This document shows positions 36,866 through 48,180 of a stretch of 64,000 nucleotides of DNA, piece by piece. The notes beneath the pieces are model-generated. The model had not been told where the DNA came from. It ran no database searches and saw only the letters and a list, made by a program, of their open reading frames with translations. The first letter of the stretch is position 1. Each line of letters begins with the position of its first letter. Both the position numbers and the translations under genes were made by a program. This DNA is from Paraspadella gotoi (Eukaryota > Chaetognatha), in NCBI GenBank assembly GCA_051294375.1, contig CM119265.1, forward strand, positions 29,164,540 to 29,228,539, given 5' to 3'.

Positions 36866-36922
36866 AGTATATATATATATATATCTATATATAAAATATA
36901 TATGTATATAAATATATATAAA
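36866..36922. repeat. (AT)n microsatellite
   Basis: ATATAT tract with interruptions. Confidence 0.9.
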
Positions 36923-36961
36923 ATTCGGAGACTAAACTTATTCATATGGCCTTATGAATAA

Positions 36962-38062
36962 TAACATTAGCAATAACGATAGAAATGACATCTGCATTGA
37001 TATCAGGAATGACATCTGCAATGACATCAGCAATGACATCTGCATTGACATCAGAAATGACATCTGCATTGACATCAACAATTTTATCTGTATTGACATC
37101 AGTAATGACATCTGCATTGACATCAGCAATTAAATATGCATTGACATTAGCAAGGATACCTGCAATGACATCAGCAATGACGCCTGCATTGAAATCAGCA
37201 ATGACATCCGCATTGACATCAACAATGACATCAGTATTGACTAAAGCAATGACACCTGAATTGAAATCAGCAATGAAATCTGAAATGACATTATCAATGA
37301 CACCTGCAATGACATTAGCAATGACATCTGTATTGATATTAGCAATGACACCTGCAATGACATCAGGAATGACATTTGCATTGACAGTAGCAATGAAACC
37401 TAAAATGACATCAGCAATGACATCTGCATTGACATCAGAAATGACATCTGCATTGACATTAGCAATGATACCTGAATTGAAATCAGCAATGACATTTGCA
37501 ATGACATTAGCAATGACACTTGCAATGAAAAAAGCAATGACATCCTTTTTAACATCAGCAATGACATCTGCATTGACATTAGCAATGATACCTGAAATGA
37601 CATCAGCATTAACACCTGCTTTAAAATCAGCAATGACATCTGCATTGTCATCAACAATGACATCTGTATTGACATTAACAATGACACCTGCAATGACATC
37701 ACCAATGGTATCTGCATTGAAATCAGCAATGACATCCGCATTGACATCAACAATGACATCAGCATTGACAAAAGCAATGACACCTGAATTTAAATCAGCA
37801 ATACATCTGCAATGCCATTAGCAATGGCACCTGCAACCATATTAGCAATGACACCTGCAATAAAATAAGCAATGACTTCCTCTTTGACATCAGCAATGAC
37901 ATCTGCATTGACATAAGCATTGACATCCGCATTGACATCCGCATTTACATCAGCAATGACACCTTCAATGAAATCAGCAATGACATCTACATTGACATTA
38001 GTATTGACATCTGCAATGACATCACCAATGACATCTGCGCTGACATCAGCCAAGACAAAATG
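36962..38062. repeat. 12/24-bp minisatellite array, 1.1 kb
   Basis: Units of ATGACATCTGCA and TTGACATCAGCA (12 bp each) alternate loosely to give a 24-bp period, roughly 90 half-units. Divisible by three, so open frames arise on both strands: plus 36985-37821 (278 codons of MTSA/LTSA tetrapeptides), minus 37400-37783 and 37790-38077. Single-base losses near 37800 break the plus frame. I treat it as non-coding satellite DNA. Confidence 0.92.
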
Positions 38063-38305
38063 TAAAAAAAAACGCAATCATTAAAAACTATATGACGTCA
38101 ATGCCTAAAAAAAGAATCAATAACTCAGTCAAAAACAACAACAACAACGACGACGACGACGAAGAAAAATATCACGATTTTTTTCTTTTGCATTTTTTAT
38201 TTCCATAATTTTTATTTTCTTTTTCTTTTTCTTTTTATCATCTTTTCCTTTCCTCTCATTCCTTCCCCCTGCTAAATCCCCCTTCTTTCTCTCCCTTTCC
38301 CTCTC

Positions 38306-38775
38306 NNNNNNNNNNNNNNNNNNNNNNNNNNNNNNNNNNNNNNNNNNNNNNNNNNNNNNNNNNNNNNNNNNNNNNNNNNNNNNNNNNNNNNNNNNNNNNN
38401 NNNNNNNNNNNNNNNNNNNNNNNNNNNNNNNNNNNNNNNNNNNNNNNNNNNNNNNNNNNNNNNNNNNNNNNNNNNNNNNNNNNNNNNNNNNNNNNNNNNN
38501 NNNNNNNNNNNNNNNNNNNNNNNNNNNNNNNNNNNNNNNNNNNNNNNNNNNNNNNNNNNNNNNNNNNNNNNNNNNNNNNNNNNNNNNNNNNNNNNNNNNN
38601 NNNNNNNNNNNNNNNNNNNNNNNNNNNNNNNNNNNNNNNNNNNNNNNNNNNNNNNNNNNNNNNNNNNNNNNNNNNNNNNNNNNNNNNNNNNNNNNNNNNN
38701 NNNNNNNNNNNNNNNNNNNNNNNNNNNNNNNNNNNNNNNNNNNNNNNNNNNNNNNNNNNNNNNNNNNNNNNNNNN
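38306..38775. other. Assembly gap (470 Ns)
   Basis: Left flank pyrimidine-rich, right flank (CGA)n. Confidence 0.99.
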
Positions 38776-38842
38776 CGACGACGACGACGACGACAAAAGC
38801 GACACCTTCATCATAAGCTACGACACAAAGACATTGACGACG

Positions 38843-38874
<32 letters not shown>

Positions 38875-39106
38875 AAAAACAATATCATGAGCATCAGTAT
38901 TGACGACGACGAAAACGATGACATTGAAGATGTCAGTAATGACGTCAATACGTTATGAAGACAATAATGACAGGAGCACAGAGACAACGACGATGACTAA
39001 GACCACAATGACGACGACGACGACGACACCAACGATGACGACAAAGAAGACGAAGATGATGACGAGAACGACGACGACGATTGCGACTAAAAAGTGACAC
39101 CTTCAT

Positions 39107-39147
<41 letters not shown>

Positions 39148-39185
39148 ACCAACGGTGACAACAACAAAGACATCGGCGACAGCGA
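38776..39185. repeat. (GAC)n trinucleotide cluster
   Basis: Several GAC/ACG arrays (38776-38795, 38836-38870, 39011-39030, 39108-39148) in a region rich in GATGAC words. Asp runs in open frames come from this. Confidence 0.92.
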
Positions 39186-39900
39186 CAACCTTGAGGAGAG
39201 AGATGCCCATAAAATTATTCATTTCTCGCTTCTTTGCTTCGCGAGAGAAAAAAAAAGAAGCAACAAAAGAGCAACACGATTTTTACAAGAAGATTTTTCC
39301 TCTCGTGAGAAAGAAAAATGTTGAGGTGTGGAAAAGCTTGTGGAGTTCTCTCATACATTAGTGTTGAAGCTACTTTATTAGTGAGAGACAGTCGGTTGAA
39401 GTCTCCGTCTGTTTGTCTGTTTCTCTGCTGCGCAACACCTTTTTGTTTGAAATGATTTGATATTTTTTGTAAATCGGCCTTTTTATTTCCCTCTTGTTGT
39501 TTAGTTAGTTCCCTAGGTCTTTCTAACTGATTTTTGATAAGCTAGTAATCTTTTCTCTTTACTCTCATAACAGTTTTGCATTAAATAAGCGATAGGAAAA
39601 TTTAGCATAATATTTAGCATAATGAAAAAAAAATCTACCTATTTTTAGCATAATTTTTTTTTCGACGCAGTTTTAATTAGGGGTTCTATCACTAACTAAA
39701 TAAAAATAAATTAAATCAAATGAAAATAAAATTAAAAGTAGCGATTCTGTCACACAACGCACGTGAATTTTCAACGAAGTTATCACCCATATTACTATTT
39801 TTTTCTCTCATAATAAAACAAAATAATGTTATAACGATTTAACGTCCGATTGAGGTATTTTAAACTAAATTTCTTCCATCGCAGAGGAATCAAACTCGAG
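39186..39900. other. No gene seen
   Basis: AT-rich. Contains AGCATAATTTTTT/AAAAAAATCTACC near 39600-39660. No supported open frame. Confidence 0.5.
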
Positions 39901-39929
39901 AAACGAAATCTGATCGGCGACTCGAGTTA

Positions 39930-40390
39930 ACTCCGCCGGAATCGGATTGGAACTCTCTCATTGGTGGAAAGACAAATGGCACCAGCCAATTAGCAGAAGG
40001 GCTTCCTTCCGCCTGTAATTTCTACCCTTANNNNNNNNNNCAGAAGGGCTTCCTTCCGCCAGTAATTTCTACCCTTAACTCCGATCCGATTGGACTGTAT
40101 ANNNNNNNNNNNNNNNNNNNNNNNNNNNNNNNNNNNNNNNNNNNNNNNNNNNNNNNNNNNNNNNNNNNNNNNNNNNNNNNNNNNNNNNNNNNNNNNNNNN
40201 NNNNNNNNNNNNNNNNNNNNNNNNNNNNNNNNNNNNNNNNNNNNNNNNNNNNNNNNNNNNNNNNNNNNNNNNNNNNNNNNNNNNNNNNNNNNNNNNNNNN
40301 NNNNNNNNNNNNNNNNNNNNNNNNNNNNNNNNNNATTCGAACCCACGCCTCCGAAGAGACTTACTTAAATGGTCCAGTAGTGAGTAGTAC
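39930..40390 (+). mobile_element. LTR-retroelement remnant, mostly hidden by gaps
   Basis: CCAATTAG.AGAAGGGCTTCC (about 39987), CCGATTGGACTGTATA (40086-40101) and ATTCGAACCCACGCCTCC (40335-40352) appear in the same order as in the LTR at 47924-48225. GGGCTTCCTTCCGCC is repeated on both sides of the 10-N gap (40031-40040), so the gap probably separates two reads of the same sequence. A 233-N gap (40102-40334) hides the R/U5-like part. Confidence 0.6.
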
Positions 40391-40399
40391 CCTATAATT

Positions 40400-40988
40400 A
40401 TTTAATTTTGTATTAATCTCCAAAGTAAAAACTGTCGGACGTGAGAAGAAAAGGAAGATGAAACAACGACGGACCGGGAAGAAAAAAAAAAGAAAGATAG
40501 AAAGATAGACAACATTTTTCTTCTCTTTTTTTAACCTAAAAAATAAAGAAAAACTTTTTTCTCAATTAATTTTTATTTTTTTCTTTATTGTTGTTTGTGT
40601 TGTTGTAGTTGTTGTTGTTTTTATTTTTCTTCAAAATGTCGGTGATAAAAAAATTAATCAGAAGAAAAAAGTTAATTTAAATTAAGAAAAAATCTATGTG
40701 AAAAATGAAAGGAAAAGTTAAATGTTGAAAATTGAATTGTATAAGTTGAGGGAGAGAGTAAAGTTTTTAAACTTATCTACTTTTACTTTCTATAATTTAT
40801 TGACCCTATTTTCCTAAAGCGGCTCATTTCATCTCCTCCAAATCTCCCCCTCTGCCCTTCCTTTTTACTCTTATTCCCTCAACCACTTTCTCCATCGATT
40901 CCATTTGTTTATTCAAAATTAATGAGAATCTTTGACTCGACGACGATTAACGTTTTTTCCTCCAGGAGAAACTCTCTCTCTCTCTCTC
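40400..40988. other. No gene seen, then (CT)n
   Basis: AT-rich with a (GTT)n patch at 40588-40620, ending in a CT tract 40971-40988 at the gap. Confidence 0.6.
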
Positions 40989-41013
40989 NNNNNNNNNNNN
41001 NNNNNNNNNNNNN
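40989..41013. other. 25-N gap
   Basis: Placeholder-sized gap at the edge of the reverse satellite block. Confidence 0.99.
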
Positions 41014-41830
41014 AGGAGTATGTTATTTAAGTTGATATTTAAAAGGAACCGGGAGGGATTAAATATATTGAGTATGAATGATAATATAAAAGTGATGTGA
41101 GATTTAAGTAAAAACCGAGATAGTATTATTGAAATGATATTTAAAAGGAAACCGGATTTAGGAGTTTAAGGAGGATAATTATAAAATGATAGACTATCTC
41201 ACATACCAAGTACAACTAGCATATTTAAAAAAGTAGGATATATTAAAAAGGAAACCGGATTTGATGAATGATATTTAGGGTTAGATTTAGTAAACCGATG
41301 ATAGTTATTTGGAAAAAATGATTATTTAAAAGGAAACCGATTTATTAACTTGAATGATATTTAAAAAAATGGTTGCCGATTATTTAAATAAGTAAAACAT
41401 GGATGATAGTTTATTTGGAGAAATGATATTTAAAAAAAGAATAATATTTAAAAGGAAACCGATTTTAGAGTTGATATATTTAAAAAAATGTGATGAATAG
41501 TTAATAAGTAAAACACCGATGAATAGTTATTTGGATAAAAATGATAGTATAAGAAGGGTAGGAGAGAAGTTAACTGAATATTTAAAAACTGATGATATTT
41601 AAAACTAAAATGAATATTTAAATAAAGGATGATATTAAAAGGAAACCGTAGAAATATCATCAATGATATTTAAAGTAGGAAAGATGATAGTTAAAAAAAA
41701 ACGATTTCATGAAAAGAACGGCCATATAATGAGAAGAACAATATTTTAATGATATTTAAAAAGAAAATAGGATAGTTATTAGAAACCCTGAAAATGAATT
41801 AATCATTGAATTTAAAAAAGAAAAAAATGA
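41014..41830 (-). repeat. Satellite block, reverse orientation of 56030-62040
   Basis: Repeats ATGATATTTAAAAGGAAACC and TGATAGTTATTTGGA, the reverse complement of the 6-kb satellite. Its last part (41700-41830) matches the reverse complement of 56030-56150, including GATTAATTCATTTTCAGGGT on the other strand, so the two blocks share one array edge. Confidence 0.85.
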
Positions 41831-42484
41831 GTATTGTGAGTTTGAAGAAATGAACAGATGAGAGCAGTGACGTGAATATTCCTATCTGTTGTATATATAG
41901 GAGAAGAGTTGGCGACATGGATGCCAAAAGATCTGACCTGCGCGCCTTATAAGTATCTTCTAGTTGCATTTAGTGTAATTAGGAGAGGATGGAGAGAATA
42001 TTGGCCTTATAATTCTCAGAACAGAGCTCTAGACACACACAGTGATTATGAGTGATTTGACAGTCATGTATCCTCATATGTATGAGATGTGGATAACGAA
42101 TAGTAGGAAACTTAACGAATAGTATAAATATTTAACGTTAGGGATTTGGGTTAGTGATTGGGGTTAAGGATTTTTGGATTTGGGATTATCATTTAGGGTT
42201 TAATTTTGGGTTGACGATTTGGAATAAGGGGGTAAAGTTCAGGGCGTTAAAGATTAAGGTTCAGTGTTAAGGATCAGGGTTAAAGATTAAGTTAAAGATT
42301 TTAAAAATATGTTTTAGGTAAATATTAAAGTTAAAATCTAATTTTGAAATAAAAAAACAACTATTGGGGCACTCTCGAAAAAAGAGTCCGGAAATTCATC
42401 AGTTTCTCATTCTCAGTTTCAGTTTCATTATATTTTTTTTAAATTTTTTGTTTTGAAAAAATCTAGCGCGTGTTCTTTCAGAAA

Positions 42485-42560
42485 CTATTTTTCCACTCTC
42501 TCTCTCTTCTCTCATCTCTCTCTCTCTCGTCTCTCTCTCTCTCTCTACTCTCATCTCAAA
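42485..42560. repeat. (CT)n microsatellite
   Basis: CT tract with interruptions; the partner in the other arm is the purer GA tract 52328-52370. Confidence 0.93.
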
Positions 42561-42799
42561 TTGGCATTTTCCCTCCAGTGGCCACGCGTCCCTCGGCCTT
42601 TAGTTGTCTCTCGCTTCTGAAAACCATTTTATTACATCTTTTCCTATTTTCCAATTGATTTTTTTTCGATTAATTAAAATTTTTTTATTTAAATTATTTT
42701 TTGTTGTAGTTTGGGAGATTGCTTTTCATCAAAGCAGCAATAAAAGCGACAGCCGGAACCTTTCATGAAAAGCAGCCATGGGGCCAGCCTGTTATAGAA

Positions 42800-42925
42800 C
42801 ATAAACCGGAGTAGCAGCGTAAAACGGTCACTGGTGCCAATTCGAAGGTCAGGGGATCTAGGCCCACTGCGGAACTAAGAGAGTTGGGCGCCTACCAACC
42901 TATAGCTTGATTCGAAGCTCAAGAA
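42800..42925 (-). mobile_element. tRNA-like SINE fragment (left-arm copy)
   Basis: Reverse strand shows an A-box-like GGTTGGTTAGGCGCC in the arm partner, then about 45 bases later a B-box-like CTTCGAATTGGC. No coding potential. Tail and target duplication not identified. Confidence 0.4.
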
Positions 42926-43238
42926 CCACAATGTTATAAATTGTTTAATCGTTAAATTAACAAATATCTGGTCTCTTTTTTAGTACTGTTTCTAAATGAT
43001 CAAATATTTTTTGAACTACTACTTTTTTTAATTTGACATTAAATACCCGGACAATGTAAAATTTGGCAAAGTTACCTTTCAACGAGAAATCTAATAATGT
43101 GAATGCGCAATCATATAGTTCAGCAAGCGAAATCATACTGTCATTTTATTGAAAGAAATGCTTTTTGATCATTTTAGAAAAAAAAATTAAAAAAAATCTC
43201 TAATCATATTTTTTTCCAATTTTTTCTATAATTTTTAG

Positions 43239-43574
43239 GCCGGATCGCTCCAGCAGATTCCGACTCTATAATCTACTATTGTTCGGTTCGTCCAGTCTCA
43301 ACCTTAAATCTTGTCTGTAAATTAATTTAGATCAATATCCGAACATCAAATTATGATAAATTTGCGAAATACTTCATACTAAAATTAATTAATATTTTAA
43401 TATAGAACGGTTATTGGAAGGACATTAAATTCTCAAAAACATTATAATTAGTAATAATTCTACAATATATAAAATTAAAATTAATTAATTAATAATTAAC
43501 TAATTAACTAACTAATTAACAATAATAATGATCATAGCCTGCTTACGGCTAATGAATCGTTGGCAGATCCGACA
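43239..43574 (-). mobile_element. Small element with inverted ends, left-arm copy
   Basis: Ends GCCGGATC... and ...GGCAGATCCGAC are inverted versions of each other. AT-rich interior with a TTAATTAA/TTAACTAA run; no ORF. Confidence 0.65.
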
Positions 43575-43698
43575 TTATTTGCTGCAACTTGTTTCTTCTT
43601 AACTTTCGTTTTTCTTAATTCCGATTTTCTATTTTCCCATTTTTTCTATTAAAAAATAAAAATATCCTTTTATCCTTAAACTGGGTTCGTTCTCATTC

Positions 43699-43750
43699 CT
43701 CCTCCTCCTCCTCCTCCTCCTCCTCTTCTCTTCCTTCTCTTCCTTCGGTT
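43699..43750. repeat. (CTC)n microsatellite
   Basis: CCT/CTC units grading into CTTC; the mirror is GGA units at 51190-51232. Confidence 0.9.
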
Positions 43751-44009
43751 AAACATTTTAAATTTTCTCTTAATGATTTGTTTAATTTTAATGTTTTTTT
43801 TTTTTATTGTTTTTTGTTTTTTTTTGTTCTAATTTTTTCCTTGGGACCTCTATGAGATAGAATGTTTTTTTCTCACTTTTTAATATTTTATTAAAATTTT
43901 GTTTAAAAATGTTAAGTTTTATTAAAGCAATTTTTCCTATATATTTTTTTTATTCCTTGAAAGCACGAAGTGAATAAGTACAAAGAAAGTGTGGGAGCGG
44001 ATAGGAAAA

Positions 44010-44080
44010 TAGAGAGAGAGAAAGAGAGAGAGAGATAGAGAGAGAGAGAAGAGAGGAGAGAGAGAGAGAGAGAGAGAAAG
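44010..44080. repeat. (GA)n microsatellite
   Basis: Interrupted GA; the partner at 50839-50925 is a longer CT tract. Confidence 0.93.
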
Positions 44081-44097
44081 CAGAATAAATTGAAATT

Positions 44098-44152
44098 AGC
44101 TGTGGTCTGATGATGTGTGATGGAAATACAGAAACGGTGTCACTGACCGAAT
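44098..44152 (+). ncRNA. Hammerhead ribozyme candidate (left-arm copy)
   Basis: CTGATGA at 44107-44113; stem II TGTGT/ATACA (44114-44118 with 44126-44130, one G-T pair) with a 7-nt loop; GAAA 44131-44134; stem III A-U, C-G closed by loop GGT; GTC with the cleavage base at 44141. Stem I begins with TGGT/ACTG (44103-44106 with 44142-44145, two Watson-Crick and two wobble pairs), then an internal loop. All core positions of a type-I hammerhead are present and no extra base precedes stem II. Confidence 0.5.
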
Positions 44153-44185
44153 TCAGTAAAAGTGAGTGAGGTCAGTGAGAAGGTA
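44140..44185. other. CACTGACC/GGTCAGTG inverted repeat
   Basis: TCACTGACCGAATTC... and ...GAGGTCAGTGA form a 9-bp stem around about 25 bases. The mirror is at 50745-50782. It overlaps the 3' end of the hammerhead candidate. Confidence 0.6.
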
Positions 44186-44454
44186 TGCCATTTGGACGCG
44201 CACAGAGCAGGAGAACAGTTCGGCGGAGGCTTGAAGGCGGAGTCAGCCCGGGTGGCAAAATTAAGTGGCACTTTTTCGAGCCAACGCCACCTGGTGTTGA
44301 AGCGGAGGATTAGGAGAAAATAAGAAAAAAGAGGAAAAAAAGGATAGAAAGAGAGACAAATAGACAAATAATAAAATAGAAAAATAACAAATAGTCAAAT
44401 AGAAAAAAATAAACTATTGAAATAAAATAAAAATAAAAAATGAAAGAAGATTCA

Positions 44455-44520
44455 GAAGTATCAAGTATGAAGTATCAAGTATCAAGTATTAAGTATTAAG
44501 TATCAGTATTAAGTATCAGG
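44455..44520. repeat. 7-bp AGTATCA tandem repeat
   Basis: AGTATCA/AGTATTA units; the mirror TGATACT is at 50405-50470. Confidence 0.9.
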
Positions 44521-44889
44521 CACTTCCTTGATAGAAAACAGATACATCTTGATGATCATTAATATTGAATAAGAAATACGAGATTTATTTAGATGAGAAG
44601 ATTTTTGAGAAAAGATTTATGATAACCGAAAAAAGAAATGACACCGAAAAATGTTTTATTAACTAAAGTAAGCAATATTACTTATTTAACTTATTATTAT
44701 TCACGAATTAATAATTTACTAGTCTTAAACACTAATTACTAATTTATAGGCTTTTAATCTCACTGAAATGTAGAGATGATTGGCGTGGTTAATTCTCTTC
44801 ATTTAACATCAATTTTTCTTCCCCATTTACGTTTTCTCAGCATTTACCGTTGGGAGATATTTCTCCACTTTCTTTCCTCTTTTTAGATA

Positions 44890-45430
44890 TATATGGCCTC
44901 AGTAGATACTCATAGACTTTCTACCCGCACACAAACGGCTTTTCACGAGAGAGACAGAGCCGTTAGTACGTCAAAGACCTTTGTCACCGTTTCAGAGCAA
45001 GTCAATTTGATGGGCTCAGGCCCACGGGAGACCAAACATAGAACCGATGTCGAGATAGATCTTGTGAACACTCTTGGTGGAGCCGGGGCTCAGACTCCTG
45101 ACCCACTGCTACGGGACTTATGGTCTCCACCATCTGGAGACCACAGAGGGTCTTGGTGACCTGTCTTGTCCTGTCTTTGGTGACCTGTCCGCCCACGGCC
45201 CACGTCGCCACAGGCGTCGACGGGCTCTTCTTCCTCAAAGACGGGGGCGGCCGGCCGTAGGAAGACGTCGCGAGCAGATGTCCGGCACGGGCCGCGCCCA
45301 CTTCGCGAAAGAGCGAACGAGAACGCGTACGTGCAGTCTCTTTACGTTTGGAGCAAGAACGGGGAGGAAGACCGAACACCCACGTAGGGACTAAGACAGC
45401 CTTTACAAAAATCGAGACCGAGAGAAAGAA
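44890..45430. other. GC-rich block (left-arm copy)
   Basis: The most GC-rich stretch of the window, with many CGs. Three overlapping frames stay open for 88-125 codons, but none resembles a known family, and the mirrored copy (49555-50045) does not keep the same frames. Could be the 5' region of a mobile element or a CpG-rich promoter-like piece. Confidence 0.55.
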
Positions 45431-45489
45431 AAGTTCAACAGTGGACTTCGTCTGAGCGTGAGTTTTTTTGGGGTGGAAAAAAAACCCTC

Positions 45490-45715
45490 CAGATAGAGAA
45501 CAGAGAATATTTTGTGTATGACAGTTAAGATAGAGAAAATATTTTTTGTTTGTGACAGTTAGAGATAAGAGAGAATATTTTGTGTGTGACAGATTAAGAG
45601 ATAGAGAGAATATTTTGTGTGTGACAGTTAGATATAGAGAGAATATTTTGTGTGTTACAGTTTAGAGATAGAAGAGAAATGATTTTTGTGTGATGACAGA
45701 ATAGACACAGAGAGA
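45490..45715. repeat. 33-bp minisatellite, about six units
   Basis: GAGAATATTTTGTGTGTGAC and AGTTAGAGATAGA make one unit. The mirrored array is at 49270-49515. Confidence 0.88.
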
Positions 45716-45819
45716 ATATTTTTTCTCTTGAACCTTTTCATAGCAAATTTTTCTCCGTTATCCATAAAATTGTGCGTCTTTGTTGTCCTTCTTACGCGAA
45801 GACGTTGTTGTCGGGGTCC

Positions 45820-45903
45820 GTTTCATCATCATCATCAATCATTATTATGCATCATCCATCATAGTAGGTCGTCGTCATCATCAATAGCATCATCATCATC
45901 ATA

Positions 45904-45934
<31 letters not shown>

Positions 45935-46196
45935 TCATATCATAAAATCATCAGATCATTATTATCATCCAATCATCATCATCATCATCATCCAATCGTA
46001 ATCCGTCGTCAATCTCATGCAATCATTATCATCGTCATCCAATCCATCAATCGGTCAAATCCCCAATCATCGACATAATCATCATCATCATCATCATCAT
46101 CATCATACGTCGTCGTCGTCGATCGTCGTCGTCATCAATCATCCATCAATCACTTTTTATTATCATCAATCAATAACATCATCATCATCATCGTCA

Positions 46197-46227
<31 letters not shown>

Positions 46228-46325
46228 TCATCATCAATCAATCATCAATCAATTATATATCATCACATCATCGTCCATCCAATCACATCGTCATCATCAT
46301 CATCCGTCGTCGATCGTCACGGTCC
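45820..46325. repeat. (TCA)n/(TCG)n cluster
   Basis: ATC and GTC trinucleotides mixed, e.g. TCG runs at 45905-45935 and 46197-46227. Confidence 0.92.
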
Positions 46326-46888
46326 AGAATGGTGAAGGCGAAAGATTCGATTAAAATTTATGGCATCCATGTCCTCCGTCCCTGGAGGAATAAAGGGGAA
46401 ACTTGGGAGAGGTGGGGTCAGGGGGGGGGCAGCATTTTAAGGGAACAAAAAGGGGAGAAAGCGATTAGAGGGGAAATGTAAAAATTTGGGGGAAAAAATG
46501 GGAGGAGGAGAGGAGGAGAGGAGGGGAAATTCGGAATTGGTCTTGGATTTTGAGAGAAAGGATCCTTTGGGGAGAAGAGTAAAAGAAAGAGGATAGTAAA
46601 GACTAAAGATAAGATATCCAAGTAAATATTGCTAAATTGAATTCTTCCTTTCTCTCTGTTAGAATTTCAATTTTAGCATATTAAGGAGCCTACAGCATGC
46701 ATATTGTTTCTGTTTTGGGTATGCTAACATTGTGCTTGCAAACGCCTTATATGTGGTCAACTGAGCTTTAGTGGCAAGGATTCCCGACAAAGATACTAGT
46801 TATTCCTATTCTTATTAAATCTTCATTAATAATATAACATTTAAGTAAGTTTACAAAAGACAGTAGAACAGTAAAAGCAGTAGGTAGA

Positions 46889-47198
46889 CCAGTCCTCTGC
46901 AGGAGGCGATGGGTTTACCGAATCCTAACAGCTGCCACCACATTTAAGTAAGTAAACAGAGATGTCATGAAACCAAAGTGGAGTTTATTTCTACGAAAAT
47001 TACAAGAAAGGCAAAAGAAAGGATGTAGAGACAGAAAGAAATCAAATACGGAAACATTAGTATTTATACGTTGCAATCGAATCTCTTCCCTTGGCATGAA
47101 GCCTCCTCCTTCTCATTGGTTCCATTCCCGATGACAGTTCAACCAAATCAGAGAGTCCATGGCCTTGATGATAAATAATGCTAGAAGTTAACATATTA
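46889..47198 (-). mobile_element. LTR with tRNA-complementary segment (left-arm copy)
   Basis: Reverse-strand copy of 47924-48225. Plus-strand sequence 46889-46940 reads like the 3' part of a leucine tRNA ending GCTGCCACCA, with one transposed TCG/CCG near the T-loop. LTR body 46941-47198. Confidence 0.65.
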
Positions 47199-47440
47199 TT
47201 TAGTAGTCGTTATGAGCAAGAACAATTCAACCAACTGTAGGTGGTCGGATCAAATGGTTAAAGGGGGAGAGAGGAAATGATGTTGAGATGACTTGAAAGG
47301 GATCAGTGATGGGTAAGAGATGGTAAGAGGAAATGGATTGGGAGGAGATGACACTGAGAGGGTCGTAAGAAATTTGACCAGAAAATCCGGAGGGGAAATA
47401 ACTGTTATTGTTTTATTGGATTCGTTGGTTTATGGCGAGT

Positions 47441-47671
47441 CGGAAGAGAGAGAGTAGAGAGAAGAGAGAGAGAGAGAGAGAGAGATGAATGAGAGAGAGA
47501 GAGAGAGAAGAGAGAGGGTACAAAGATAGAGATGAGAGAGAGAGAGAGAGACGAGCAGAGAGATGAGAGAGAGAGAGGAGAGAGAGAGAAGTTAAATCAT
47601 TTTAGCCTGTGATCGGACGGAGTCTGAGGCGAGAGAGGAGAGAGAGAGAGAGAGAAGAGGAGGAGAGAAAG
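47441..47671. repeat. Spacer of inverted repeat A, (GA)n-rich
   Basis: About 230 bases of interrupted GA tract, with a short unique piece at 47592-47630. Confidence 0.85.
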
Positions 47672-47923
47672 ACCTCGCCCCATAAACCACGAATCCAAAA
47701 AACCAATAAACAGATTATTTCCCTCCGGTTGTTTCTGGCAAATTTCTTTACGACCTCCAGGTTGTCATCTCCCCCAATCCATTTCCTCTTACCATCTCTA
47801 CCCATTCATCCCTGATCCCTTTTCAAGTCATCTCAACCTCATTTCCTCTCTCCCCCTTTACCCATTGATCCCCGACACCTACAGTTGGTTGAATTTGTTC
47901 TGCTCATAACGACTACTAAAATA

Positions 47924-48180
47924 TGTTAACTTCTAGCATTATGTTATCATCGAAGGACCATGGACTCTCTGATTGGTTAAACTGTCATCGGGAATGGACC
48001 AATGAGAAGAGGGGCTTCATGCCAAGGGAAAGAGTACCCATGTCGATGATCCGATTGCAACGTATAAATACTAATTGTTTCCGTATTGATTTCTTCTGTC
48101 TCACACCTTTCTTTGCCTTCTGATTTCGAGAAATAAATCCACTTTGGTTTCATGACAATCTCTGTCTACTTACTTAAATG
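47924..48180 (+). mobile_element. Solo-looking LTR, 257 bp (right-arm copy)
   Basis: Begins TGTTAAC and has CCAAT (47999-48003), a TATA box TATAAATA (48063-48070) and AATAAA (48132-48137), in the order expected of U3-R. It ends TTACTTAAATG directly before a tRNA-complementary TGG. The 3' end is not the usual CA. No gag or pol follows on either side, so it is a remnant or a non-autonomous element. Confidence 0.6.

Larger units (their letters stand above)
42095..47440. repeat. Left arm of large inverted repeat A
   Basis: Reads as the reverse complement of 47672-52765 throughout. Anchor pairs checked by eye: TTAGGG-like block 42130-42300 with 52560-52720; SINE-like block 42810-42920 with 51960-52090; element 43239-43574 with 51347-51671; AGTATCA repeat 44455-44525 with 50405-50470; GC block 44890-45430 with 49555-50045; LTR and tRNA-like 46889-47198 with 47924-48225; ATAAACCAACGAATCC near the centre. 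Differences are mostly single-base indels. Confidence 0.92.

Noticed and set aside
39094-39324. Asp-rich acidic ORF
   Set aside because: Encoded by (GAC)n; the following sequence in two frames is equally open and shows no conserved motif.
42100-42310. Telomere-like TTAGGG words (mirrored at 52540-52760; also 11745-11945)
   Set aside because: Words are irregular (TTAGGGATTTGGG, GGGTTAAGG) and not tandem TTAGGG; no array, so no interstitial telomere claim.
45002-45379. 125-codon minus-strand frame in the GC block as a gene
   Set aside because: Two plus frames overlap it, the mirrored copy does not keep it, and no family is recognised.
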